Of a stretch of 22,810 nt of DNA, positions 1-10,400 are shown one piece after another. How positions within the stretch are numbered: position 1 is the stretch's first letter; every line of letters starts with the position of its first letter. The notes under the pieces are model-generated. The model had not been told where the DNA came from. It made no database searches and saw nothing but the letters and a program-made list of their open reading frames with translations. The DNA is from Chloromonas sp. AAM2 (lineage: Eukaryota > Chlorophyta > Chlorophyceae > Chlamydomonadales > Chlamydomonadaceae): NCBI GenBank assembly GCA_004335635.1, contig QAXH01000807.1, positions 1 through 22,810 on the forward strand. Direction: 5' to 3'. Both the position numbers and the translations under genes were made by a program.

Positions 1-47
1 GCAACTGGCCCCCCCTGCCATGCAACTGGCCCCCCCTGCCATGCAAC
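1..47. repeat. 21-bp C-rich tandem repeat, two copies plus partial third
   Basis: The unit GCAACTGGCCCCCCCTGCCAT, or a one-base variant of it, is repeated head to tail from base 1, and a third copy breaks off after GCAAC. It lies upstream of the first recognisable exon, probably in an intron of the first gene. The array may extend left of the window. Confidence 0.8.
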
Positions 48-159
48 ATCACACAAGCATGATGTCACAAGTCAGTGAAAGGTCACCTTGAGAGGTCATA
101 CAAATCACAACACTTGCTGCGATTTCAGGGCCATTGCTTTGCTGTTTCTTCACGTGCAG

Positions 160-2479
160 GGTTCCCAGTCACCAGCTGCCTTTGAGCCAGCTGCAGCTGA
201 GCCCATAGCCACACCAGCCACCAGCCAGCCGCCCGCCTTTGCCACTGCTGCAACCAGCATCCCTGCGTCTGCCCTCACAACCAGCGCTCTCTCACCGTCA
301 CAAGCAGCACCTCTGGCCACCCCCACAGCCACTCCCACTATCAGCAGCGCACCTGTCACCCCGATTGCACCTGAGCCCATTGCGCCCGGTGCATCAGCTG
401 TCAACCCCATGTGCTACGAGTTCAGTTTGGCTGAGGAGCGCTTGTTGCGTGGTTTGACGGAGGCGGCATCCACAGCAGGTCTGGCCCTGGGGCTGCAGGC
501 GTTCGTTACGCTCATGCTAAGTAAGTCGCACTGTGCCTCCAGTTTTGGTTGTTGTTGCTGTTTTGTGGTGTCAGTGAGTGCGTGTGGGTTGCTGTCGTGG
601 GCTTACCGGCTCAGGCACAGTAGGCCTGATGTCACCAACGTGCTACCAAGGCAGCAGTACACGAGAACGGTACAACGGTAGTAGTCAAATGTTAGGAAAA
701 GACGCTGCACGCAAGATTGTATTCACAGCCATCAAATCGTACCCAGATTCCATCAGGCAGCTTGCCGCTGTTCGTGCATTGCTTGTAACATGGTGTCCCG
801 CTTGGATGCCTGCAGCTATTGCTGACTTTGGTGTGGACGACCTTCCAGGCATGGTGGGCAACGGCATCAACGCAACAAATGTGAGTTAAGCTTTGGTGGT
901 TGTGAGTGGCGTGTGGAGCATAGAAAGCCCTGCCTTGCACGAGCACACGAATGTGCGCCAATGTGCACAAAGTATGCCATGGAATGCTCTTGCATGTGGA
1001 AGTGTGAGGCAGCTGTTTCAGCCATCCCTTACCATGTGCCCAGGCCAGTCACATGCTGATTCTGGCATAGGCCGGAAGATGTCAGTGTTTGCCTGTCCAA
1101 GCTCTGCTCAAATTTTCCATGCCTGTGCAGAAAGCCATCATGGCAGCCATCCTCTTCAATGCATGTTCGTCGTATGACCGCGCCTTGCACACAGGTAGGT
1201 CCGGCTCGGTTGCACATCCGCGTCAGATCAACCGCCTGTGCGTTGATCTTCTCGAGCACAGCAGTGGGCATTCAAGCGAGCTGTCTGAAGTGGATGTACT
1301 GGTGTCTCTTGGCCTTGTGTGTTGACCGCCATGGCACATCCCGTCATGATGCCTTTTCTGACCCTGTGCATGCAGCCGGGAGCAATGATGCGGATCACCT
1401 GATGGATGGGCTCAGTCACAAGGGACTCACAGGTCAGTGGCGCCGTTCTGATCATCACACATGGGCGTCACTCCATGTGGAGCTGCTTGGTCCGTCATGC
1501 ACAGGGTTCACAGCGGGCCTGTGAAGTGTGTGCTGTGCAACACATGGCTTGGCTGAAGCCCTTGGAAGGCCAGGGTGATGTAGAGATGCATGGTTAACAA
1601 AACAGTAGCCATGGCGATGCATGGCAGCGATCATACGCACCAGGCACTGGTAGGGAGGAAGGCGGCTTGAACGCAAGAAGCCCTGCCGATAACGTAGACC
1701 TAGCCCAAGCAGTGGTGACTGTCAGACTGGCAGCGCTGCTGAGCAGATCTCACTTGCAATCCCACACAACCAGAACACGGCGTAGGCACACCCTGTGGTT
1801 CCTGCTCAAGAGCGGTCCAACAGTGGAGCCGTCCTGACCCGGCCTGATGTGCCACCACCTCGCAGGGTTGTTTGACTCCCTGGCTGTGCTGTCCTGGGCA
1901 GTGACCATTGCCACGCTGGCGGGTCTAGCGCTGCCCTTTATGGAAGAGAACGTGTTGGCCAAGGTGAGAGTGCAGGGCTGCAGGGCTGCACAGCTGTGGG
2001 TGTGGGGGAGCAGAGGCGACGCTAGTGTTAGCTGCTTGGGTGCAGCTATCTATAGTGACAATTCAGGGGCTAGATAACACTATCAGTGTTGTTTTTATCT
2101 TTTGTGACGTGTCCAAAGTCGGTCAAGAGAGGGTCAAAAGAGGGTTTGATGCCTCTGGGTGAGGCCGTTCAGTCAAGGTCCATGAACACCTTGATTCAAG
2201 TGTTGCAAGTACTGGTGTAGTGCTTCACCAGGACAAGACGAGAGCTGAATCGCCTACCGTAGGTAGCAGCCCATGCACAGTCGGGCAGCGAGCAGGGCAG
2301 ACAGTGTGCGTATTGATTGTGAGTTTGCAGTTCCGCAGGTACTCGTGGCACCTGGTAAATCAGATGTCATGCATGTGCGCCTGTGCTTGCAGTTCCTTGG
2401 TGACGGATTGAGTCACCGAAGTGCCGAGGCCGTCATTGAAATGCTCGAGTATGCAGCTGCCATGATGCGCGGTGTCTGA
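160..2479 (+). CDS. 3' part of an unrecognised gene: Pro/Ala-rich segment plus hydrophobic helical domain
   Basis: I do not recognise the product. Six exons join in frame: 160-520, 729-880, 1131-1194, 1376-1432, 1866-1963 and 2393-2479 (TGA stop). All have CAG acceptors and GT donors, with intron phases 1, 0, 1, 1, 0, giving about 272 residues without the N-terminus. Residues 1-80 of this part are Pro/Ala/Thr/Ser-rich and look like a disordered linker. From MCYEFSLAEERLLRGL onward the chain is helical and hydrophobic, with possible membrane segments around GLALGLQAFVTLML, AVRALLVTW and LFDSLAVLSWAVTIATLAGL. The protein ends EYAAAMMRGV. A small membrane-associated domain protein is possible, but no catalytic motif is visible. 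The first exon is preceded by a good acceptor (TTTCTTCACGTGCAG), so the start codon lies upstream. The even splice phases are the main evidence that this is a real gene. Confidence 0.62.
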
Positions 2480-3413
2480 CCAGGCGCCCGCTGCGGCCTG
2501 CAGACAGCATTTCATGTGCAGTAGGACCTGGCCGCGTTGAAATCCATCCTCGAGCTTGCCACAGCCAGCCAATGCACATTGACAGACTGGTGTCAGACCG
2601 TGAGTGGCAAGGGCCAGTGTACTCCTATGATGCCGAGATTGACGCATTCTTGATACTTTGGAGGCTCCAGTGCACAGAACGGTGTGAACACGGGTTTGCT
2701 TATCTTAGTCCAGTTCCAATAACCGAATAAGCCGACCATGTGCTTAATTCAGCAATGGTTAGTTCCTGGGTTATTCCTTGGCATGTCTTTGTCGGCTTCG
2801 TTCCCAGGGGCGGCCCATCTGAGCGCATGTGATCTAAGCCTTAGGAGGAACCAATGCACAGAAGTGAATTGAACACGAGCTGGTCGTTGTCATTGTATAT
2901 TGCATCCGGGTCTGGGAGTACAGCTGAATCCCTTTTAATCTTGTCTTGATGGACTCTCCCCTTGTGTGGATGGCCGTGTGCTCTTGCTCAACTGGGCTGT
3001 TGGAATTCGGGTAACCATGGCGTGTAGCAGTTGGCCGTAACAATCATGAGCCGCAATTTGCTGTTCAATTGGTGTCGTCCATGGCTTGTTGCAATGGCAG
3101 GGCACAAGTCACACTTGCAAGGGAAGTGGTGACCGGATGGCAAGGTCACATGTACAGGCAGAGAAGAGGCGGACAGCTACCACAGTGACCAAGCATCGAC
3201 TCAATCAGGGGCAGCCATGACTGACATGATTAGAGGACAGACATGACTAGACCAGCCATAAAAAAAGAAGTTTGCTGCTTTCTTGGTAATACCTCGTCAC
3301 GCTCAGTAGGCATCTTTACCTGCACAGCTGGTGCAGCTGCACCCCCATTGCCAGCTACCAGCTCCCAGCATCTCAAAAGGCTGTGATCCACCTCATTCAT
3401 GCATGCGATGAGT
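2480..3413. other. Gene-poor stretch downstream of the first gene
   Basis: No convincing gene is visible. After the TGA at 2477-2479 a plus-strand frame stays open for about 68 codons (about 2521-2729). A second frame there ends at a donor-like GTGAGT near 2601. Neither joins the preceding exon cleanly. The rest is probably 3' UTR and spacer. A 16-bp A-rich match to the 5632-5748 element lies at 3260-3275. Confidence 0.4.
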
Positions 3414-3638
3414 TCATGCCTTGACCTCAGGTGTTGTGACCACCCTGAAGCACGCACCCGGGTAGGACATGACCCGCTTCCGTCCCTGATGATCAACACC
3501 CTCATCAGCATCACCACAGAAGACCTTGCCATACATTGCCACGCCCATCACACGCAGTTTAACAGGTCCCGTGGCTGTGACCTGAGCCCTCACCATGTTT
3601 TCCATATGTTTCATGAGCAGTGCTCCCCTGGATGTGCT
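3414..3638 (-). CDS. Doubtful minus-strand terminal exon, unrecognised product
   Basis: After an acceptor-like CAG near 3639-3641 the minus strand stays open to a TGA at 3414-3416. It contains the stretches VTATGPVKLRVMGVAMYGKV and VMSYPGACFRVVTTPEVKA, which have a mixed composition more like protein than the Cys/His-rich shadow frames nearby. I could not find partner exons upstream on this strand, no family is recognised, and codon use is not clearly biased. It may be a remnant, or simply a chance open frame. Confidence 0.18.
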   Translation of the reverse strand, partial: STSRGALLMKHMENMVRAQVTATGPVKLRVMGVAMYGKVFCGDADEGVDHQGRKRVMSYPGACFRVVTTPEVKA

Positions 3639-3699
3639 GTGAATGCCTGCCAGGCATGGTTCGACCATTTGATCATTTGCACACATGGGGCGCGCAATT

Positions 3700-5631
3700 G
3701 TTTTTTTGAGTGAAGGCTGTCAACCTGGCCTGACTTCTCAAGGCTCATCGGGTGTGTGTGGCAGGTAGAGGTGGACTGTGAGTCGCAACTGTGCGGGTCG
3801 GGCAAGGTTGAACGCTCAACATGCTCGTACGTCGGTTGAGGTGGGTGTGGAGCACTTGAAGAGCAAGTCTGACCGGCTATCATACCGGCTACTTTGCAGG
3901 CTCTAACGGCGTGTCAGATTGTTGATTCTAGTTGTCTGGCAGGACAGGACAGGGGAAGAGCCGAATCCAGTCCGTAGCGGATTGCGTGATTTACTATATG
4001 AGATTGTAGGTGTGATGGGTCAGGAGACAGAGAGCTGGGTCTGTTCCATAGCGGGTTGAGTGATTGATCAATTATTTCAGGTTGCAGGTGTGAGTGAAGC
4101 GGAATGCAGGATGGACGATCTTAGGTGATCAGTGCCATGCTGGAGTAGTGATAAGCCTTTGTACCGCCTTCGTGGCTATTAGTAGGTGGCCAGCCTGAGG
4201 CGCACCAGCCTGCTCTTGCCGTGTTATGAAGGGCTCTCTATCTACTGCGTTCTGTACAAAAGATACGTCGCACTTGAGCTAGGCACTAGGCGGTGGGTAT
4301 CATGCTGGCTGCATGCATGGCTCTGAGAGATGACCGGCTGAGAGTGCCTGAAGTTCGGAGGGACTGAGAGGGGTAATTTTTTCTCAGTAGATTTTCATCC
4401 CTTTCACCTGCTGGTTGGATGGGTTGGATCCTAGAATCACGTCACTGCAACTGTAGCACAGCGCCCGGGCCTCATTTGGCACATGGACGGCATGACGACT
4501 CATTTGCCACATGGACGACGTGGCAGCCAGCCTGACCCAGTGCTTACACAACGACGTTTACATCATTCCCGGCACAGCCTCTTGAAGGAAAAACCCTCGC
4601 CTAACACAAGCCTGTTACAGGAGGAAAAAAGATGCAGGCTTTCAAGAGACGAGATATGAAAAAGCACAAAGCCAGCGTTTGAGAGTTGCAGTACCCCAAG
4701 GTCACACCCAAACCAGGCAGAGGACAGTGTGTTGAAAATCGCAATGTCGAGTGTTGAAAATCAGACAAGCACGGCCTTTGAATGCCCAGCTCTCCTGTCA
4801 GTTTCAACCAAAATCAAGCCGTCTTATAACGTCAGAGTGCGGCACGTTGTTTAACACATATGTGTGACTCACAGGGTAATGACTGGTTATCACATGAACA
4901 GGAACGGCCGCCATTGGGAAACCAGCTTCAACCATAGGTGTTGTCGCAGTACATTGAGACAGTTTCAAGAAAGCTAATGGTCAAACATGCAGTACAGACA
5001 GGTGTAAAACCATCTGTACTGTCTCAAAACCTTGTTCAAGACTCTTGAGAACTAGTCATATGACATGTCACGACACTACAAGTGCCACCTAGTCGACCAC
5101 CTACACTGGTGGAATTGAACATCAGGCTGCAAAACAGCAAACAGCATATACGTTGCCTGCAAGGGATGGAGGAACAGAATGAGTAGGCCAACAATTGACA
5201 CGATGTGCCGTATCAATTGGATGTGCCAAAGAAGTGAAGTACTGTGAAGGGTGAATGCACCGTGCGGGATGCATGTTTGCTATCATGCCAAGATGTCAGC
5301 AAACGTATCGTAGAAGACAAACTTTGCATCAAATATTGATGCATTGTAATACCAGAGTTTTGATGCCTTGACAAGGGCGGTCATCAAGAAGTTGCACTGC
5401 CACCGGCTGTGAAGAGTATCCAGCCATGCTTATCATGTCAGAGGCCCAGCCTAAAAGCACTGATCAGGTTGTGCAGTTCAAGCCTGATCAAACAGGCACG
5501 CCATGAGAAGTATGTTTGATAAGGTGAGAACACTCAATGCCATCTCAGGCATTCCTTTGCCTGTCGGCAAAGTGCAGACGGAAACATCCACTCACTCTCT
5601 GCCAATGCTAATACGTGGGCATGTGGGACAA
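3700..5631. other. Gene-poor spacer with small degenerate duplications
   Basis: No gene is supported. There are minor sequence echoes. A diverged direct duplication at about 3970-4015 and 4045-4090 shares CC(G/A)TAGCGG(A/G)TTG and GTAGGTGTGA/GCAGGTGTGA. A 28-bp near-tandem pair lies at 4472-4499 and 4500-4526 around CACATGGACG. A short stem at about 4993-5030 is formed by CAGTACAGA and TCTGTACTG. Confidence 0.5.
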
Positions 5632-5748
5632 TCAGTCCCCAAAAAAAAGAAGTTTGCCAGTTCTGGGACAATTTCCCAGAACGCCACTGGAACCAGTGTA
5701 GGGCCTGAATTGTCCCAGAACTGGCAAACTTCTTTTTGTTGGGACTGA
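5632..5748. mobile_element. MITE-like imperfect palindrome, about 42-bp arms and 34-bp loop
   Basis: The left arm (5632-5673) begins TCAGTCCCC, runs through an A-tract and GAAGTTTGCCAGTTCTGGG, and ends ACAATT. The right arm (5708-5748) is its near-perfect reverse complement, ending GGGACTGA. The arms differ only in the A-tract (one base shorter, with a few substitutions), and the 34-base centre is unpaired. The element carries no coding capacity. Its terminal inverted repeats make a foldback or MITE element the simplest reading. A related half-element at 22675-22735 supports a dispersed family. No clear target-site duplication was identified. Confidence 0.75.
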
Positions 5749-7440
5749 CATCCAATCTGTGACCCTTTCGTGCCAACAAGCTCCAACGACACTCGCACAA
5801 CCTCTGATCCTGAATATTGGGCCAAGCACTGGCGCAGAACCCCGGTCAGACACTCAAGACGAGGCTCTTCTCAAAGCGATGTGCTGCATACAAACCAGCT
5901 TGACAAAAGCGTCAAGCCCCTGTTATTGCAAACAAGGTGGAGAAACAACCAGGCCCTGGATCAGAATGAGAAAGACAACAACAGCAACCATGCCAAGGCC
6001 AAGGCAAATTCCAAAGGCGGCAATTGATCGAGCAAATGTCAACTCGCAGTGTTGTGCACAGTGCAATGGAATGTGCACTGTTTTGAAGTGGTCAGCAAAC
6101 CCAAAGATATCCAGAGCACATGGGCTCTTGCGATGCTCAGCCCAGCCACAGAACCGTAAATTTATCTAAGTGCCTCAAGCTACCAGGCGACCTTCCCACT
6201 AACTAGGCCAGACCCAGAATGCATGTATTGCAAGTTTAAAATGACAGCTTGGCGCTCACAGACATGCACTTGCTCAAGGCGAGCAGGCAGGCTGCCTGTC
6301 GCATTCATGCAAATGCTGGCGACCTTTGCAGATCAGAGGTTTCATATGAGTCATGATGCAGGCACAGCCGTCATGAGCCCACCATGCAGTAAATCATGCA
6401 AGGCTTGCCCTGCCCCATGTCTACAGCAAAGTAATGGCCACATGCAAGAGATACGGCGCTATTTGAGAAGTCGAAAAACCTGCACACTGGGCAGTTGCTG
6501 TTTAGAGAAGTGTAACAGAGACAATAACCACCACCACTAATCATCACCTTCCCTAAGAAGCTTGCTTGCCTGAATTACCAAACCATGAATGTTCGTTTGC
6601 ATACGTACAGACTGACACATGTGACAGTGCACGGCTGCAGTTTCTATTGTCATTGCCCGTTCAACACACATGAGCACAAAGGCAGCCCAGCCATCAAGTA
6701 GTTCATCACCGCGCCTCCTGACACGCACCTCATGATCCCACGCCGTCCCTCGCATCACATGTTCCCCGACATGCGCATGGAGACCCCCAGCCCTTCCTGG
6801 GCTGCATGCCACACATTTTGTGTGCTGACTAGACAAACTACGACAAACCAAGCACATCACACCACATCCAGTGGCACAGGCCCACCTTCAACTAGGCAGG
6901 GTGGTCATGTCGCCCCATGCTATGCCAAGTTACCAGTACAGCAGCCTCAAATCACGTCACCCATCAAATCACAACTCCGGGCCATCAGGCCATTTACGTA
7001 TGAAACCAGGCGCATGTGAAGGACAAGAAAACGCTTGCACTTCTCAATTTCAAGCACATGCAATTTCCGTTTGTGCGAACTAAGCCGTGATCAGCGCATC
7101 CCTTGCGCTCAACTGTGCACATGAAACTGAAACTGGCCTGCACAAGATTGACAGCTGCCATGAGTGCCAAGTGCACCAAACTCTGCACAACAAAACACGC
7201 ACAACAAGGTGCAGCAAGGATTCGACTGACAGACATCAGCCGATTCGAAAACCGATAGCCTTGGCCATGCCACTTTACTGGCTTGACGTAGGACGTGACC
7301 ATAATCATGCGGAATGCATTCACGACCCTGCATGTGTGTGCTTGTGCAAACACATGCATCCATTTCTGAGCCCGCTGGCAGCCACGCTTCGTGGGTGCCA
7401 TGAACAATCTTGGCAGTCCATACCTCCCGCTCAGCCTGAC
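5749..7440. other. Gene-poor region, includes probable 3' UTR of the kinase gene
   Basis: No gene is supported on either strand. Open frames here (for example minus 6537-6860 and plus 5759-6169) are rich in Cys, His, Met and Gln, lack recognisable motifs, and show no convincing splice partners. The part next to 7441 is expected to hold the 3' UTR of the minus-strand kinase gene. I saw no TTACA (the algal TGTAA polyadenylation signal read on the minus strand) close to the kinase stop. Confidence 0.45.
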
Positions 7441-10400
7441 TTAGAGCGACCTGCTGACATTGCTCACGTCCTGTGCATACTTGATCTTCATGCACTCAAG
7501 TGTGGCGCACACAGAGGCCATGGTGGGCCGTGCCGAGGCGTCGTAATGCAGGCAGGCGTAGGCAAGGGCTGCATAGTCCGCGGGCGTGCCGGGGGGGAAG
7601 GTGAGGTGGGAGGCACGGCTTGCGACCGCCATGATAATCTGTGCAGGAAAACGGATTGCAACACCAAAGTAAGCACGAACAGCACGCAGGCAGAGGAGGC
7701 CATGATAACAACGCACAAGCAGCATAGTGAGTGCTGAATACTTCAGTGGGTGCAGACAGGGACATCCATAATGATATGGCACTGCAATGGCGATAGCGAA
7801 ATGCTCAGAACAGCGGGAGCAAAGCCGCCAAAGGCGAGTTGCGACCTGGACACCAGGCTGTTGCATTGACGAATTGCAAGCACCGCCCACATGTCGCCGA
7901 AGCGAATATTCAACGGCAACCAGCAAGAACCACCCTGTTGACGACAGCACTGTTCCCTGGCAATAGGTGAGACCTGCTGGACATGCCCGACCAGTTTCCC
8001 ACCGTTTCCCACCTGTGCATGGCTCATGCCTGCCCAAGGTCTGCTGCCTGTGTACATCTGCCACATGAGCACGCCCAGGCTGTAGGTGTCGGTCTCCCTG
8101 CTGACCATCCCGTCCAGGAGCGTCTCCGGTGGCTGGTGCGTGATGGTGCCGTATGTGCGCGTCTGGATGCGCGTCGTGATGTCAAGCGAGCGAGACAGGC
8201 CAAAGTCGGCAACCTGCAGTGCATGTGGGTATGGCAAGCAAAGGTCAGTGGGCCCAGCCAATAGGCAATTGGATACCAGGTGCACTGTTGGACTTTTGTC
8301 GAGGTCATATTGCTGCCCTCCTACTGACACTGAAATTTAAAGCGAAAGTCCCAGACGATGGGGATGTGGGCATGGCAAGAAGACGTCAAGAAGGCACAGC
8401 CAGCGTGCAATTTGAGCACAACGTCTGCATGAGTTGGACAGTCATCCAGTTGACCTGTGGGCCATCATGTTGTCGTACTGACCCTACTCGTGCATCTGAA
8501 GCAGGTTCCAAGACAAGTTGACTTGAGGTAAGAAACCGTAGCTGCTGAGACTGTGCCTGGACTGGGATAAACGAGGCTATGACGCACATCATAAGTCACG
8601 TGATAAGTCGACTTGCCTTTGCGATGAACCCCCTGCCTCCTGCCATGGCTGCAGCGCCCGAGGTGGTCAGCAGCACATTCCATGCGCTCAGATCGCCGTG
8701 AACCACGCCATGGCTGCAAGCAAAACACAAGCCAATCCCAGAATCTTGCACAGTGTACTTGTACAAAAGCTGACGATTTACACGTTCAACCAACTGTCTG
8801 CTATGATTCTTGGAACAGAATTTGTTCACGCCCCGGCCTATCCACCCAAGCCTCAGCAATATTGTGGTGCACACCCACCCTTCCTTGCCGCACACAGTCC
8901 TTGCACGCACCTGTGTAGGTAGAGCAGAGCACTTGCCACCTCGCATGCCGTGCTGGCCACCGCCGACATGTTGATCATCGGGGGTGACACGTTGGGCACG
9001 TTCAGCCATCCGCGATCGACAGCGTCCTGCAAGCAGCACCCATCACGGTGGTCAGACACGAGACAAGCCCGGCTCAGATAGCACCTCAGTGGCATCATTT
9101 TTCATCGCTGCATGGCGCCATAACAGGTGCGATGACTCAAGCCACCATCTTTCTGTTCCACTTGCGGGACGATACAGATGCAAGCAGGCGTTCTTCATAA
9201 ATACAACACACGCACACCATGTGTGCAACATGAGACAAGCACATGAGGTAAGCACAGATAGCAAACCAGCGACACCGTGACCACCATTGCGTGGTGCCAC
9301 AACAGATGCCATGACACTGCCCTGCAGCTTGACTCAAGCCACCAACTTCTGTACCGCTTGTAGGACGACACAGTTGTAAAACAACACCCACACACACCAC
9401 ATACACACCATGTATCCCAAACCAGCACCCCACCAACCTGCAGCGTGCCCTTGTCGCAGAACTCCAGCACAATCCATGTCTGCTGCTTTGTGGTGTGCAC
9501 CACAGGCTGCGGCAGGGACAGGCCCATGTCAGCGGCCAGGCAAGCGTACGTGTTGCCTGCGTCCATGTCCATGTCGCTGTTGTAGCTCATGAAGTTCTTG
9601 TTGCCGATCTGCACAAGGACACACACACACACACAGCGGGCAAGTGAGATTGAGCCACCCTGCTGCAACATCAGCAGCCAAGCAAAAGCATGCATCGATC
9701 GACAGCCTGACAGCAGGTCGTGACTAGTGATTGTGTGCAGTTGGGACATGTGACGACTCTTTCCAGGGTATTTCCTGTTCAGCAGACCGACTAACAAGTC
9801 CTTTGTACCAGCTGAAAACACCAGCATGTCTGCTGACGGTCCAGTGCACCATTACACCTGGTCCAGGAACTACAACCTGACCCAAAGTCCTGACGGGCCT
9901 TTAATTGTCACCTGGTATCCCTGGCGACTTACCGAGCTGTCTGCAGGGACCTCCATGACACTGAAGAGCGCATGATGCATCACAGGATTAGCCTGGTTGT
10001 TGTTGAGCGGGACACTGAGCTGGCCAGAAGAGATAGCGGCCGACGAGGCAGCACTCGACCCAAATCGACTCTGACGGCCTGAATTGCTACAGCTGTCCAC
10101 AGAAACCTGCACGTTGGTCGAGTCAACAGGAGCACCAGAACCACTGGCCAGGGGCTTGCCGAGTGCCACTGCAACGGGAACAGCTGTAGACGGCGTTTTA
10201 GCGAGGTTCGCTCCGCTAACAGGCACCGCGGTGGCGGTGTTGGGAGCATCGGCGGTGGGCGGCGATTGCACGCCGGCGGCCATGTCCGCTATTCCCGCGG
10301 CGGGGGCGCGTGCCGGGAAGCCGGCCTCTGTGACACTCGCGGAGTCTAGCACGCGTGCCTGGAATGAAGGTGTGACGGCTGGCGACTCGGAAATGTGCAC

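Noticed and set aside
3655..3670. GGTTCGACC resembling a tRNA B box
   Set aside because: No matching A box or cloverleaf could be drawn around it. No tRNA or rRNA gene is supported in the window.
5503..5853. Open frames with PKKKKFASSGT and SQNWQTSF on both strands
   Set aside because: They are readings of the two arms of the palindromic element, not protein genes.
6537..6860. Minus-strand open frame of 107 codons
   Set aside because: Some stretches look protein-like, but the ends are Cys/His/Met-rich, no family is seen and no splice partners were found.
7087..7737. Plus-strand open frame of 216 codons
   Set aside because: It lies antisense to the last kinase exon and its 3' flank, is rich in Cys and His, and has no motif. 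It is the shadow of the real exon at 7441-7638.
9870..9932. C-terminal extension of the long minus-strand frame past 9933
   Set aside because: The donor GTAAGT at 9932 leads in frame to the next kinase exon at 9608, so the extension is intron.
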